From positions 64,353,753 to 64,417,752 of the forward strand of contig JBAIZL010000004.1 in the NCBI GenBank assembly GCA_036971475.1: a stretch of 64,000 nucleotides of DNA, written 5' to 3'. Shown here in pieces: positions 23,987 through 38,528 of this stretch. Both the position numbers and the translations under genes were made by a program. Under the pieces are notes generated by a model that did not search any database, was not told the origin of the DNA, and saw only the letters and a list, made by a program, of their open reading frames with translations. Source of the stretch: Prosapia bicincta (Eukaryota > Arthropoda > Insecta > Hemiptera > Cercopidae). Position 1 is the stretch's first letter. Every line of letters begins with the position of its first letter.

Positions 23987-26154
23987 GTAGCACTCTGAGA
24001 AAGTAATTCGCAAACAGAAATGCTTCTCCATTTCAAAGTAGAGACTCTAATGCCTAGTGACATAGTTGCCATCCTTTCAATTTAGGTTCTTTATTTTGTG
24101 TTGATTCGCTTCTCGAACTTTTACATTTTTCCGAACTTCTTGCTTAAAAAACGAAGACATCATATATCTCTTAACACTTTACAAGTTTTTGATAGTCATT
24201 GAGTAACTATTTTACGAATACGACTTTGCAGTAAGATATGAAGTTAGGACCCATCTCAGTCCTAATCTCTCTTCTGTTACGTTTTTGACAGAAATTCTTT
24301 GTATTGTTACTCTCGAAGGAATATCCTACAGGTTTGGTATTTCTTGACAATATCAATTAAATTCGAAAAATGTTTGTAACTTAATTTAGATAGTATCTAT
24401 TTTGGTCATTACATTATATTTTCATTATGAAGTTATACTTAGATTTAATTAATAGTATTCTACGTACTTTTGCTTATTGTTCCACAACAAAGTTCAAAAT
24501 GAAATACTAAAATACATACAATTTCCGTTTATATTTTTAAATGCTAATTGAACCATACGGCTAACCACGTTTTGACCTGGATATTGTAATGTAACGCCGG
24601 TCGTCTTGGGAAAGTCACGGCATACATATTTTAATAAAACAAAATATTATTTTTTTTAATAATTTTGGGCTAAAATGGTGTCATCTCTAAGGTAATTTTG
24701 AGGCTTCCTAAAGTAACATCCGCAAAATTAGACTAGAGTCCTAGACAATCTAATATAGTACTATAGGGATTCTTCATTTACTTCTAATGCATTCTAAATG
24801 TACCAAAAAACTTTAGATAATAAATGACTTTGTAATACCAAAGGACTGCAATATATTAGGAAACACTGTTAACTACATAATTGTTGTTTTTGAAAAATCT
24901 AGTATTTACAAAGCCTTAACATTTATTTTTCACAATTACATCTTATGATAAGTAAAAATTAAAACAAGTTATATACAAATCACTTTCTATAGCTCATTTA
25001 TAGACACTTTTTCTGTTGCAGTTATTCAGCCGTTTGTTTCATTGTTGTGGATATATCGCTTTCCTCTAACAACATTCAACACGTATAAAACACCTTACCA
25101 CATTTAGCAATATTAATGGTTCAAAACAATTGTCAGTTGTAAAGAGAGACTCGGTCAACTTGTAAGTAATGCTACGAGGAAAAAATAACTAACATCAAAA
25201 ACGCTTCTTAGCACAGAAGAACTGGCTGATGTTTTTCTCGTGCTACATTGCGGCTGGCTTCTCCCCTGCAAACATTCGAATAAAAGTCACTATATTGTCT
25301 ATATTGGCAAATTGTAAAAGGTACAACATTAATATAAGGTATATTACAGTCTATTTGGAGACAATATTACACTAATTTAAATTTGAAAAAAAAATTACAA
25401 AGTACAACTTTATAAATTGTATTTTTACATGGATTAGGAATAAAAACAATTTTGTGACAAAATAAATAAATACAAACGACTTCAAAAAAAGGAAGCACTT
25501 TATTCGATTCGTATGATTTCCTGTTTGTTACACTATAACGTTTGAAGTACTTAACCTTTGCTTGCAAATGAAAGTGTAAACCTTCTCAGTGGTCCGTTAT
25601 AGTTACATCCCAATCCGACTAATTTAAAGACAATTATACGCTATTTGAAATTTAAAAATAAATTTTGAAGTAAAATTTAACAGAAAATTTTAATTAGGTA
25701 TAATGAATTACAAGATAACTTAAAAGCAAAATAAGCCGCCACAGCATTAATTTATGTAATATTCTACAACATAAAAAATAACAGAGAAAACATGAATAAA
25801 AAAATTGCTTTTTTTTCCTTGCTTGATAAAGCTGCTTTTAACGAGCATCATCGGATAATGAGTTCTGCTCTTCAAAAAGCCCCTTCTTCGATGGTCAACC
25901 CATATTGATATATAACTTATGAGATATATATAACTCTAATGAGATAAGCCAAAATAAACTGAAAATCTGATCTAGTTCATTTAGCATAATCAAGTTATTC
26001 AATTACCTCAAGTAAAAACCTCATTACGTTACTACATATTGAGAGATTAGTCAACTAAATATATCCGTACTATGAATTGTTAATATTTTTTTTATTAAAA
26101 TTTTAGGAATTCAAAATATTTTTTTCTGATGTTCAATAGGAACAGTATTATTGA

Positions 26155-26159
<5 letters not shown>

Positions 26160-26220
<61 letters not shown>
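26160..26220. repeat. (AT)n microsatellite
   Basis: Pure AT dinucleotide repeat of about 30 units. Confidence 0.95.
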
Positions 26221-26224
<4 letters not shown>

Positions 26225-29200
26225 GAGATTTCGCATTACGTGATTTTTAACACGTTTTTAAACTAAAATGAAAAATAGTAATTGCATGATGAGAAATAAT
26301 ATTTTGGATTTTAGTAAATTTAGTTAAAGGAATTTCAAACATAAGTTACTCAATGTATTTACCTGAGAATCTGATATGTTTATCGTATTCTTCATATTTG
26401 GGTATCAATTATTTGAGCAGGGATCACGCAATATGGCTAAAGGTATATTCACATCGAAAATTTATGTAGGTAAACTTTGCCAACGTAATCAACCGCAAGA
26501 ACCGAAATTCGATTAAAATGTATATAGAATATTAAAGATTACTCCTCTAAATTAAGTAAACAAAATTAAAAAAAAAAATACCTCCTTCAAAAAAAGGAAT
26601 CGAATTATAAATTTTACTAACTAAAAAGTAAAAATTAATTTTCTTATAACGAAAACATAATTTATCGTATGCTTACTACCCACAAAATTTTAAGGCGTAT
26701 GCCCCAATCATGCCAGCTAATTGCTAATCCATCAAATCTGTTCCAAACATATAAAAAAAATACTTTTTTTATTGCTTGATTTCCCATGACTAATCATAGC
26801 GAACTATAGAGTCTTCTTATGAAACAAAAATATCATGTATTCCATATTATGATCTTGGCAAAGATTATACAAAATGCGATTGCATATTTTTCGTTCAGAT
26901 ATACAGATTGCGGACAAAATAATCTTTCTGAAATCATTCACACTTATTGTGATAAGTGTAGATGCTTACAGAACTAAGACATCATATCTTTTTAATCATT
27001 TCGTATCATAATTTTAATAAATTTATTATAGTTTATCTATAAAATAGGTTTATGGAATAAAAAATTGAATAGCCTGTGTGTATATCATAATTTGTTATTC
27101 TACTTGTCAAGGAGCGCCAAAGTCATGTTAAATCCCTATATTTGTTACTTTCAATATGTAATATTGTGTTAAATATGAGTTCAAGAATGAAATTCGGCAC
27201 TGACTTCAAAATTTTGTGGGTAATAAGCTTACGATAAGTTATGTTTTTGTTATCGGAAAATCATATTTTACTTATTAGTAAGTAAAAATCATATTTCGGT
27301 GGTTTTTTAAGTGTTTTATTGTTTGTTTTTAAAAATTTCATTTGTTAGTCACATTTGTCTTCAAATAACGCATTTTCTTAAATGGGCCGATATGTGTTTA
27401 AAATACGAGATCTCTGTATTGGAAGTAGAAGAAAGTGAGGTATGGACCTAAATTTGCGCAGTTGTAGGTCTCTCAACTAACCATTGGTGAATTCGACTAA
27501 AGGAAATATTCTGGACACATAATGTGTGTTTGTTTTAACATTGGACCGATAATGATATTTAGAAAAGACCAAAATTATATCTCTTTAAGAGAGGATTGAT
27601 ATAGTAACACTGTACATATGCTGTTAGTATAAACAAGTGCATTACATAAACAATTACTGAATGTATCCCGTTGATTTACCCAAGATCCACACCTGCTTCA
27701 TTCAATTAGGATTGAATACAGAGTTAACAACAAGATATTGAGTTATGTTAATCACGTTAATTAAATATAAAACATATTCAAAACAACTTTAATCAAGAGT
27801 TTAATTATGATCTCAGAGAAATAAAATGACAGTAAATAAAGTAAAATACAATTAAAAAACAAAGAATAGAGTAGAAAAATTAAGAATAATATTCAATACA
27901 GACACGCAAAATTGGTTTGAAGTGAAGATAGCAACAATATAAAAGAGTGCTTAATTAAAAAAAAAAAAAAAAACAGGGAAAAGCTGTTTAAAGCAGTGAA
28001 AATAGTATAGCTTAGTAAAAATGAAAATCATCCTTTACCTTTGAATGATATTTTAGGTTAAAGGTAATAAATGAAATAAAGGTATTTTCAAAATCTTTTT
28101 GAAGTTATCACCATTCGATGAATAAAGCAAAATAGAATATAATTAAAAATCACAAAAGAAAATTATTCGAATTTCGAAGGTTTAAAACAAGGTCAAGGTG
28201 CAGAGTTTCGATTCCTTATAGCCTGGCATGAACTCAGGAAAAGCCTAGTTCTTAGTTGATCAATTAGGAAGCATGGATAAAAGTCTACCATAAAAGACAT
28301 GGAATTCAAAATTGACCTTCAATATTGACTGTTGCGTGTATCCGTGCCGGGCTAGATCTGTAGCCAGATCCTGCTACAGAACGATGCTTTTCGCAGGTTC
28401 AATCCGTAGAGGATAAAAGTTATTCTATCTACTGGCATCTCATTCACAAAAATAAGTGACTTAAAAATAAACTCTTCACAGTAGAGATTTCGAACTAATA
28501 CATTTAAAAGACATATTGGATTCTGAATCTTAAAAACAGTTGTAATTTTGATGTTTCAAGTAAATACTTTTGCATTGTTTAATAGAAAAATGCAAAAACA
28601 AATTTAAAAAATAATAAAAATAATCATTTATAAATAAGTTTAATGTGTATACATAGAAAATGTTATTCGTTACTGCTGCAAAGAAATGATTTCTTTTAAT
28701 AAAATTGAGGATACAAAATTGTAGGTTATTATAAATAAATTTATTCAATTTTATTCCAATTAACAAATTACATAGGTAAACATTGTTGCCATTTATGTAT
28801 AATCAGTGTCTGAAACCCTTGAAACTGAACTATAGGTGATTTAAATATTAATAACTATATAATCAAATATTATATTCATAACTCTATTCAATATCTGAAA
28901 TACAAATATTGAATAGTGGTATGAATAAAGTATCAATAATATAGTCATCAAGAAAAAAGAGATTTTAAAATCATATTTGATATTAATCAGAACAATTGTT
29001 TCAATAAAAAATATAAAAATTACTAGTCCTTAAATGTTCATATATTTGGCAATCAAACGCAATCGGTTATTAAAAACTCATTATTTTGACATTTAAGTTA
29101 TTTTGTTGACAAACATAAAAATACACCTACAACCCTTTACAAATATATAAATATTTGACTGTACAGTTATAAATAAATGTTATTTGAGTTTTCAGGTGGA

Positions 29201-31430
29201 ATGAACAAAAAGATGAGACGTGATAAAATTGTTAAATAGGATCTTATGAGTTGAATATGTCAGTAATGATCAGATATAAATGTTGTGTATGAATGTAAGT
29301 TGTCATTTGCGTCATAGTATTAATAGAAATACAAATATTCATTACTATAGTAAGTTGGATAAATGTCTCATAAAAATAGTCTCTTCTCAGTTAGAAATTC
29401 AAAGTCTTATTTTAAATACCCAAACATTGTTTCTCTGCGACATTAAACAAAATGGTCTCAACTATCTAACTTCTCATAAAATTAATAAAAGTCACCGTGT
29501 TGTTAATAAAGCAAATACTTCAATAATTTCGTTTTATCGAGTTAAGGAATTTATCGAATTGATTTTTGCGTTTAGGTCGGATTCCTGTCTTAAGTAATTA
29601 CAATAACGGACACCGACATTAAGGTTTAGGAATTTATGAGGGACGCACCAGTGGTTAAGGTAGGAGGGTTTAAAGGTTTAGATAGGATTAATTAACGTTT
29701 TATGAAATAGGAACTGTCATAGAGTAGTACAGTTGCCGTAGATAGCATAGAAGCTACCATAAAAAAAATTCAATTATCTTTAGAAAGAAAAGAGATAACC
29801 TCTAGTAGTACAGTAGTACAGTTATCGTTTTATAAAATGTCATAAAAGATTAGAGTTTTCGTTAGATAACAAATTTGCTGCCCTATTAAAGTGCAATTAT
29901 CTATACATTACAAAGGATCTATCCTAAAATAGCACTTGTTGGCCCGAGGAGTCTAAGGAGCTATTATAAAATAGTAAAAAAAGGTATTATTATATGGTTG
30001 TACAGTTGACGCTACATAACAAAGCAGGTATCCAAAAATACTGTAGCAAATAATAATTAATTTCCGCTTACTCTAAATAGAAGCAAACAAAGGTAGTCAT
30101 TTATCAAAAGTAGAGAAATATTAAGTAAAATAAAATATTGCTTACGAAAAATATATGCATTGATATAAGACGAAAAAATTAAAAATTATTATATACGTTG
30201 GATTCCGTTGCCTGTGTGTAAATGTTTGTGACTTGATGTGTATATTCCAGGCTGAGAATTTACGTACGGTGTATTAGGCTAAGAGCTAAACAAAAGTTTT
30301 GAGCTTTTCGGCTTTTATAAAATATCGGAGTACATTCAATTTTTCAAATATTAATCTTATTTTCACATATGGTAATATTTATTGTGTATACGTAATACAT
30401 ATTGTGTATTTGCAGTGAAAACTCGAAGATTAAGCGTACGTTACTTTATGGGGATAAAAGATATTTTATCTCTCATTAAAAAGTACGTAGTCGAATCAGA
30501 ACTACAGTTATCTTAACCTTGTTGAGTTAATAGCACTGCTGAGCTGATGTTTTTATGAGTGTTATATTTCATCATTTGAATAGCAATTTATTTATTTATA
30601 GCAAAAACACGGTCTTATATCTAAAACTCGGTCCTTAAGTGCTTTAACTTCATATTTATTCACAAATATGCGAAACAAAATAAACCAGACGGATGAGCGA
30701 AAACGGATGTATAAGTTTTCTGGAGAAATTAATATTTTTTCCTATTAGAGACATATATTAACCCTTACGTAATTTATTTGAATAGAAGGTTGATAGAAGT
30801 CAAATTAGGAATTTTTTTTCAAACAACTACAAATTAACGACTTTAATGCATATCCTTTTGATTTATTTTACAGATTCCGGAATATTTTATTAATAAACTA
30901 CTATAAAAGATGTTTATATTCATAGAATTCTGTTTGGCTTATATGAAATGTATGAGACGCCACCATATAACTACCTCTCTCCGTCTCCATAAGGACGCTT
31001 CCCAAATGCCGCAACTGTCTCTACTCTAATAACGTAACATGGAGTCTATTTATTGTTATAAACCTAAGAACAAACACTATGTTATACGTTAGGGTCCCCT
31101 AGCAAAATTATCAGTGTTTAAAGTACTGATTTGAAAAACTGGACACAACATAATAAATAAATTAACTGAAATAAATAAGAAAGAATTTATTGGAGATCTA
31201 TATTGAAAAAAATGGGCAATTACAAGGAAATGTTCAGTACAGTTTTACTATGAAAAAATATAGTAAACATATAGAGATTGTACAATATAGAGTAAAAAAA
31301 AGAATTAACTATCAACGGAACATAAACATTAGTTTTATAAGACACCGGTATCTATATAAACATCTAACCATGTTTCACTATTTCATAAAGTGGATTACTT
31401 ATGTGGAAAAATAGTTATTGTAAAAAAAAG

Positions 31431-31432
<2 letters not shown>

Positions 31433-31470
<38 letters not shown>
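31433..31470. repeat. (AT)n microsatellite
   Basis: Pure AT dinucleotide repeat of about 19 units, bracketed by AAAAAGTAA and TTACTTTTT, so the whole is an inverted repeat that could extrude. Confidence 0.93.
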
Positions 31471-31472
<2 letters not shown>

Positions 31473-31662
31473 CTTTTTTCCTTTATTTTTGTAATTTAGT
31501 TACAGAAATATGTCTTCAGCCACAGAATAAGTCTGCAGTAAACAACAGATACAAACGTATGCCCGGAAATACTGTAAAATCCCCTATGACAATAAGTGTT
31601 TTCAGTCAAATCAGATTTATATGATACCTAAGTAAAAACAATAAATTTTACAAATATTTACA

Positions 31663-31767
<105 letters not shown>

Positions 31768-32412
31768 GCAATTTCATTTAATAATAATACTGCGAAAACC
31801 CAAAGTTTTGTTATGAAAAAAACATTGTTGAAGGCGAAAAACCTGCAATCAGATGTAAGAGGGTACTTTGGTTTAGTTCGAATAATCATTCCTAAGCCTG
31901 TTTTTTTGATAAAATCTATTTATAAAATGTGCCTTACGATTTGTCTAGAGTATAGACTAAACAAAAAAATAAATTCAAATCAATCCTGAGTGCCCTATAA
32001 ATGGGTATATTTAAATGTTCAATCATGCTATTGTAATTTATTATAATTAAATTGTAGTGCTCTCCTTCAGCTGTTGAATGTAAGAGGTTAGTGTACAGCC
32101 TTGCTCTCTCTAGTTTTGCGAAACAAATTACATCTTGTGTGAACTAAATGATGTTATGCAAGGTTTAATAATTGAACTTTTTTATGAGCTTTTTACTTTC
32201 ATACCGTTTTATTTGCTGTATCTCCTGCAAGACCCTTATAAATCGGAAAGAAAGAATAGGATATACTTTGGAAACAAATGCATACATTTGTTGCATAAAA
32301 TAGAAAGTGACAAGAAACGTATATCATGTATAGAAAATACAATGCACTCTTGAGGTTTTCAAACTCTTCGTTTTACACACTTTTCTCATCAGTGTCATGA
32401 GACTTACAAGGG

Positions 32413-32635
32413 CAAAAAAAATCTCGTCTCGCTCCATGTGGATAGCTGAGAGGTAAACATGAAACTATAAGTATCATTCTAAATTTCCAACAACAGAATG
32501 TAATAGATTACACCATGAAGTTTCCAAAATTACAAACACATTACACAGGACGAGACTATTCCCACATACAATATTTAAAGCCAGAGCTCTCATGTTACTA
32601 AGATCTAAGAAACTATGTAGAATGTTGTAATAAAC
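32413..32635. repeat. 341-bp repeat, outlying diverged partial copy
   Basis: Matches 33,371-33,590 with scattered substitutions. Shared blocks include AAAAAAATCTCGT, CTCCATGTG, CTGAGAGGTAAA, TTTCCAACAACA, TTTCCAAAATTACAAACACA and TAGAATGTTGTAATA. Confidence 0.8.
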
Positions 32636-33270
32636 ACCAAACGAAAGCTGAAGGAGAACATTACTACGGATTTATTTTTATTACAAAATTCAATCTGTTT
32701 TTGTCACGTTTCAGAAACGACACATATAAGATATGTGACACATACAAACAGAAAATATCAAAAAAAAAAAAAAAAAAAAAATGGAAGTTGAAGAGAAACA
32801 AAAAATACAAGAAAACTCTGGCCATTTTACAATTCATAAACGGGTGTCAGAGTTCATGAAATAACTGAAGTAAATCTAGAAACAATGTCGGTATATACAG
32901 AGCTACTGTTTATTTAACGAAACAGCCTTTTCCCAAGCTGACTGTTTCTAATGCTTACTACTAAAGGAATATGTATGTGTACAACTTTGGATTAGATGAC
33001 TTAGCCACTATACACACAGACTCGTGCCTCCCAAAAATCTCAAGACATATGTTCTAGCTTAGACAAGCATAATAGACAATGGAAACCGAAACCAACCACG
33101 CCGTAGAGTGACACCTGCACTGTGAGAAAATATAAATGTTACTGTTGCTTTAACTTGGTTAACAATTACAGTAGAAACACAACTCGAGATATTAAAACAA
33201 AGTTCAAGATATCAGGCATTAATCATTCTAATAGGACTAATGGTTTCAATGATTAATTTTTGTTACTACA

Positions 33271-33835
33271 GAGCCAAACATAGTAATATCAAGAAGGAAA
33301 ACCACTTGTATTCCAGTTAATTGGTACTCATAATTAAAGACAGCTTAGAAAACCAAGTTGACATACAAGTGCTGAAAAAAATCTCGTATCTCTCCATGTG
33401 CAAATCTGAGAGGTAAATATGAACCCATAAGTGTTATTCCAATTTCCAACAACATAATGTAATATATTACATCATTATGTTTCCAAAATTACAAACACAT
33501 TACCATTACCCAAGACGAGGCAACTGTTACAGACAACAGTTAAAGCCATAGCTTCGTGTTATTAAGATTTAAGAAACTATATAGAATGTTGTAATATCAT
33601 AGTAATATGTTGAGCTAAACATAGTAATATCAAGAAGGAAAACCATTTATATTCCAGATAATTGGTACTGATAAACAAAAACAGCTTAGAAAAACAAGTT
33701 GACATACAAGTGCTAAAAAAAAATCTCGTATCTCTCCATGTGCAAATCTGAGAGGTAAATATGAACCCATAAGTGTTATTCCAATTTCCAACAACAGAAT
33801 GTAATATATTACAACATTATGTAGTTAGAATCACT
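33271..33835. repeat. Tandem repeat, period about 341 bp
   Basis: A unit beginning AGCCAAACATAGTAATATCA at about 33,272 recurs at about 33,612 as AGCTAAACATAGTAATATCA. Within the units, GACATACAAGTGCT and the following AAATCTCGTATCTCTCCATG block also repeat 341-343 bp apart. The second unit is cut off at about 33,835. Copies are about 95% alike by eye. No coding capacity is recognised. Confidence 0.85.
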
Positions 33836-34533
33836 CTTACAATTGCTTGAAAAAATGAAAAATATATAGGGCGATAATGTTATATAGATGAAAATACATT
33901 ACCTGTATATAAAAAAAGCAAACTAAAGAGATTATTTTAGAAGCATTCATTGAATAAATACTAGCCTTTTAAAATTAAAAAGCAGTATGTCGCCCAGCCA
34001 CAATAAAACATATATATATATAAAAATCAAAGGTAACTATACAATGAACTCGAGTTATAAGCTACTTGAAGAAGAAGGGTCATGCTCTACCTTTCAAAAT
34101 ACATTCAGCCCTTTCATCACACCATTTTTAGAATCGTCAGGTCAGCTTACAATGTAAGTGATAATGGAACGTTGACTGATTAGGAAGACAAAGACGCAGT
34201 GAGGAAGATGCTTTTTGAAGATTTTAACTAAAGTAAAGTCAATGAGTTATCAAAATTACCCTTATTATTAAACAAGAAATTAATATTTCTCTTACTAATG
34301 AAATGAAGAAAACAAAAATAAATATGTTGAACTACCACTGAGATTTTTAGAAAGAAAAAAAGGAGGAAATTTTGGAAGTGGTACACAGATTAAAAGCGAG
34401 TGTAATATTCATATATTCATTATTATATTCATATTAACCTTCAATATATTAGGAATATATGCCCCAAATTTTCTAAAGACAAACATTTTTCTATTGAAAA
34501 TCAACAGTTCTTAATTACAACAGTATGATTATA

Positions 34534-34536
<3 letters not shown>

Positions 34537-34588
<52 letters not shown>

Positions 34589-34597
34589 CCTCTCTCT
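34537..34597. repeat. (CT)n microsatellite
   Basis: About 24 CT units followed by an imperfect CTTCCTCTCTCT tail. Confidence 0.95.
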
Positions 34598-35059
34598 AGG
34601 AGAAAGATTTAGAGATGCTTCAGCTTTATTGTATGTATAACGTTCATAATTACTAGTTACCTTTGTGCATAAGTCTTGTACCAGACCTTTTTTTGTAATG
34701 AGTTTATTTCTAAATATAATATTAAAATTATATAATCACTTCAGAATTAAATAAGGAGGTTTTAAAACTATTCGGCTGGAAGAAACGACTTAATTTATAT
34801 ATATATATAGTCAATTGGTAGATAAAAAATACATTGTTTAGTATATAAACTATTTACAAACATGTATATATTTACATAAAGAGCTTAAGCGTCCTCTAGC
34901 TACAATGATAGAGTTATAACAGACTTGAACTCGTTAGAAAATCCTCTTAAAATAGGTTTTTAAAAAAGTTATAGGTTTTTAAGAGGGTGTGTTAACAGCT
35001 AAAAGATCAAATCACTGAATATGTTAGAAAGTTATTAATCACTTTCATAATATTTTATA

Positions 35060-35063
<4 letters not shown>

Positions 35064-35132
<69 letters not shown>
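35064..35132. repeat. (TA)n microsatellite
   Basis: Pure TA dinucleotide repeat of about 34 units. Confidence 0.95.
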
Positions 35133-35135
<3 letters not shown>

Positions 35136-36342
35136 AAACAATTTATTTACTACACTATAGAGAAAAATGTAATGATAAAAATATTTCCAATAACCAAATA
35201 TATTTACTTAAATAACAAGGAAAAATCAATAAATACATACATCTAATAATTGAGATATTTTTATCACTACTATGTCTGTTATCAAAGAAATGTTTATTCA
35301 AAACACATCTCCCCACCTTCAACCATGAAGATATTACGTCTTAGTAATCAGGGCGTTAGAATTATTCGTTAATGAGTTTGTGATTAATGTTTTTAACTAC
35401 CCTTGACATGATAAATGGCTCACACATTAAACAAAGCCTACAGTAGTTTTATACATAATATATAATGCCAAGTTCTTCCCCTTTTTTTATTCAAGCCGAC
35501 GTATGGTGTAGCAAGCACTGTAAATAAACCTTCCGACACTAAAGTAAAAGCAAAGAGATACTAGTCGAGTCATCATTTTGTTCTTTACTTTTGTTTAAAT
35601 TTGCACATTTACCAACATAACTAGTTATTTACAATTTTCCGTCACTATCTTCAGAAATAGAATAACTAGCTGAAAAACAATATTTTCTTTTCTGCTTTAT
35701 AGTTTTCGGTATAGCATTTACACGAAAGAACTTTATATTATGTAAATTTAGTTCAGTCTTATCAGTAATTTTGTAGTTGCATATTAACTTTTTACAATTA
35801 AAAAGAAAGATTTTGGATAATGACACATTAGCTATGTGGCGGTCGACGAAAGTGAAAGGTCTCTTGTTTATTTGACGACTTTTAGTTTGGCTACAGAGTC
35901 TGTAGAAATAATTTACAAATCAAAAATGAATTCACATCGAGATTATTTAGAACTACGTAACCAAAATCCGAATATGTCTCACGGCCTAATGTGAATAAAA
36001 ACTGTATATAATAAATATTAAAAATCAAGAAAAGACCTTTTTTGAATCTGAGAAGAACAGACCCACAAAAGTTGACACTTTTCTAATAAAAGTGATGACA
36101 AATACTGTAACATTATTTTATGCTAACATGTTACATGTTACAGCAGCATCAGAAAACAAACTAAGATATTAGTTTAAAAATGAAAAATTAAAAAAAAAAT
36201 GTAAATTATTATAATTCTATTTACAATAATTCTGGTTGATATATGATTTACACAAACCTTTTTTCCGATGAAAACAGTTAACAAATAAATATGCGCCAGA
36301 AAGTTGCGCAGAGGGTCAGGAATCGCAACATGAACTCTAAAT

Positions 36343-36379
36343 ACGTCTTCTCGGTTAGGTGTACGAACCGAAAAGACGT
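36343..36379. other. Strong imperfect hairpin
   Basis: Arms ACGTCTTCTCGGTT (36,343-36,356) and AACCGAAAAGACGT (36,366-36,379) pair over 14 positions with one mismatch around a 9-base loop. It is preceded by a smaller GTTGCG/CGCAAC inverted repeat at about 36,304-36,329. The stretch is more CpG-rich than its surroundings. It could be an RNA hairpin, a transposon end or chance. Confidence 0.6.
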
Positions 36380-38528
36380 CGTAAGATGAGGCGTATCAAA
36401 AAAAAAAAAATGTATTAACAGTTTTAATATAATTTAAATCAATTATGTTAAGAAGTGTCTAAAAGTTGCCTTTATTGTTTTTAAAAACGTTTCATCACAG
36501 ATTAGTGGACATCTGGCGAGGACCCTAGCCAACAAGTATCCAAAATAAATAATGACAAGGCCTGATCCAGGAGCCACGCTGTACAACATAAATTCCATTT
36601 TTAGATAAGTTATTATTTTTATGTAGAGTGATATGATATCAATATTTAATTTCAAAATTTAACTCGGGACGGCAAAATGGTACAAGTTTTCATATTTTAA
36701 TAATACAGAATGTTATGAATTATCCGTGGGATGGAATAACAAATTTACAACTGTTACTTTATACAAATGTATTTTATTTTATATAGAAGCAACCTCTTTG
36801 TGGACATCATATGTTAATGCCACAGATACTAAAATTCTGAAAATATTTGTGTAAATTCTAAACATGGTAAAACAAATATAAAAAACGGATGTAAAACAGT
36901 GTAAACGTTTCTGAATGTATATTTTTTTCTCTTTTATCTTTTATGTAAAAGGTTTGACATTAAAATTTGATTTATATCATTTTGAAACAATTGGTTAATT
37001 TATTGAATGCACCATTCTCATGTTCAATTTAGGAATGCTCTTGACTTTGGAGGTCACTTTATTAATTATATAACCGATAACTGCAATATTCAACGCTTAA
37101 ATTCCCTAAGAATTTATTTAAAATCTTACAGTGATTTAATATGTTAAAGTATACCAGTATGTATATAAAGCTAGTGTATGTTACTCCCGCTTGTAAGACA
37201 TCACTTGACTGTGACTTATAGAGAAAGGAGATCGTCTATTTAAACTTGTATTTTGTAAGAGGTTCTGTAGCATGTTCACAATAAGGGTAAACATCGATAT
37301 TATAGACCTAAATATATTGTTATTCTTTGCATACATGACATTCATTTTACAGTTAAAGTATATTTTTTTCCATACACTATGATTTAAGAAGAACTGCTGC
37401 TAAATAAAACAACAAAACATTAATGTCAAACAAAATGACGAAGAAGAAATATTAGTTTTGGGTGGATATCGGTAACCCCTAAAATTTTATAAGTTATAAC
37501 TGTTAGAGTAGTCAGCATATTTGATGAACTTGAAAAGCTACGCATACGACCGTAACATTTTTGGGTATACTTTTTTTAATACCGTCTGTAAAGCCTTTTT
37601 AATAAAACATGACAACTATTGGGAAAAATTTAAGTTACACTGGAACATATCTGTATTGTGTAATAAAGAGTCATTCTCTAAAACCAGACGGTCAAAATGA
37701 TTTATTCAAAATTTTTAAAATATTTTATACTAAACTTTTGTTTATAAAAGGTGAAAAGAACAATCCGCAATATTGCAATGGTCTTCAAAATACTAGTAGG
37801 CATAGATCTTTTTTATGTCCTTGATTACAGGTGGGAACTCGTGACCCACAGTGAGTATTTATTTAAAGCACCATACAATGGGTCTCATGTGACCAGGCTA
37901 CTCTCTGAGTTTTTAAATCAGTCTCCTTTACATTTTAATTGTTAATATTCTTTTCAATTTATTCAACAGCCAGAATTGGTTTCTCATTATCGAAATTTGA
38001 TTGTCTTTTTTATTTTCTAAAACAAGGAAATGTTTAGGCGATTGTATACATTGTATTACATCAGAGTACTATTTTACATAATAAATTAATTTGGAGATGT
38101 TCGGTACTCTTTCCAATTTAAAATTCAAATTTGTTTGATATATTTGTTTGTGTGGGTGTTATGTGCAATCTAAAGTTTACAAGATACTTAAAAGTATAAC
38201 TTTATAGCATTTATAATAATATATATTCTTATTTTCAACAAATGTACTATGACTTTCATGACATAAGTATTTTTAAATTAAAATATTTTCTACTGAACGT
38301 AAAACTACTGACTGAATAAAAGCTTAAGTTTATAAAGCATGCATCATTACGTAATATATTTATATTTATTCGGTCCATTTGGAACTTAAACATCTGCCAT
38401 AAATTAACAAGAGAAATCAATTAAACCATTTTCTATGAAATAACCTTAGTTACATCCTCCAACAAAATAAACATGATTTTCCTTAAAATATACCAAATGA
38501 TTTTTCCTAACACATTAGACTGAATTAA

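Larger units (their letters stand above)
17995..23991 (+). mobile_element. BEL/Pao LTR retrotransposon, nearly intact
   Basis: The whole element is visible: 5-bp target duplication GTAGC at 17,995-17,999 and 23,987-23,991; LTRs at 18,000-18,258 and 23,725-23,986, starting TGTTG and ending AACA; and a primer binding site just inside the 5' LTR. A gag-pol frame in BEL order (PR-RT-RNase H-IN) and a polypurine tract before the 3' LTR complete it. The LTRs appear identical except for the length of one A-rich tract near their start, so the insertion is recent. The coding region has a single break near 23,210. The internal region is about 5.5 kb, normal for BEL/Pao. No env-like ORF is present. Confidence 0.97.
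33840..38500. other. AT-rich DNA, no gene seen
   Basis: Contains the (CT)n and (TA)n tracts and the hairpin listed separately. Open frames of 60-71 codons (35,629-35,826, 36,443-36,655, 37,609-37,945) show no known motif. Confidence 0.5.

Noticed and set aside
28325..28420. GCAGGTTCAATCC resembles a tRNA/SINE B box
   Set aside because: The T-arm does not pair properly, and no A box or cloverleaf could be drawn upstream, so no tRNA or SINE is called.
29280..29597. 105-codon plus-strand open frame
   Set aside because: Composition typical of AT-rich non-coding DNA and no recognisable domain.
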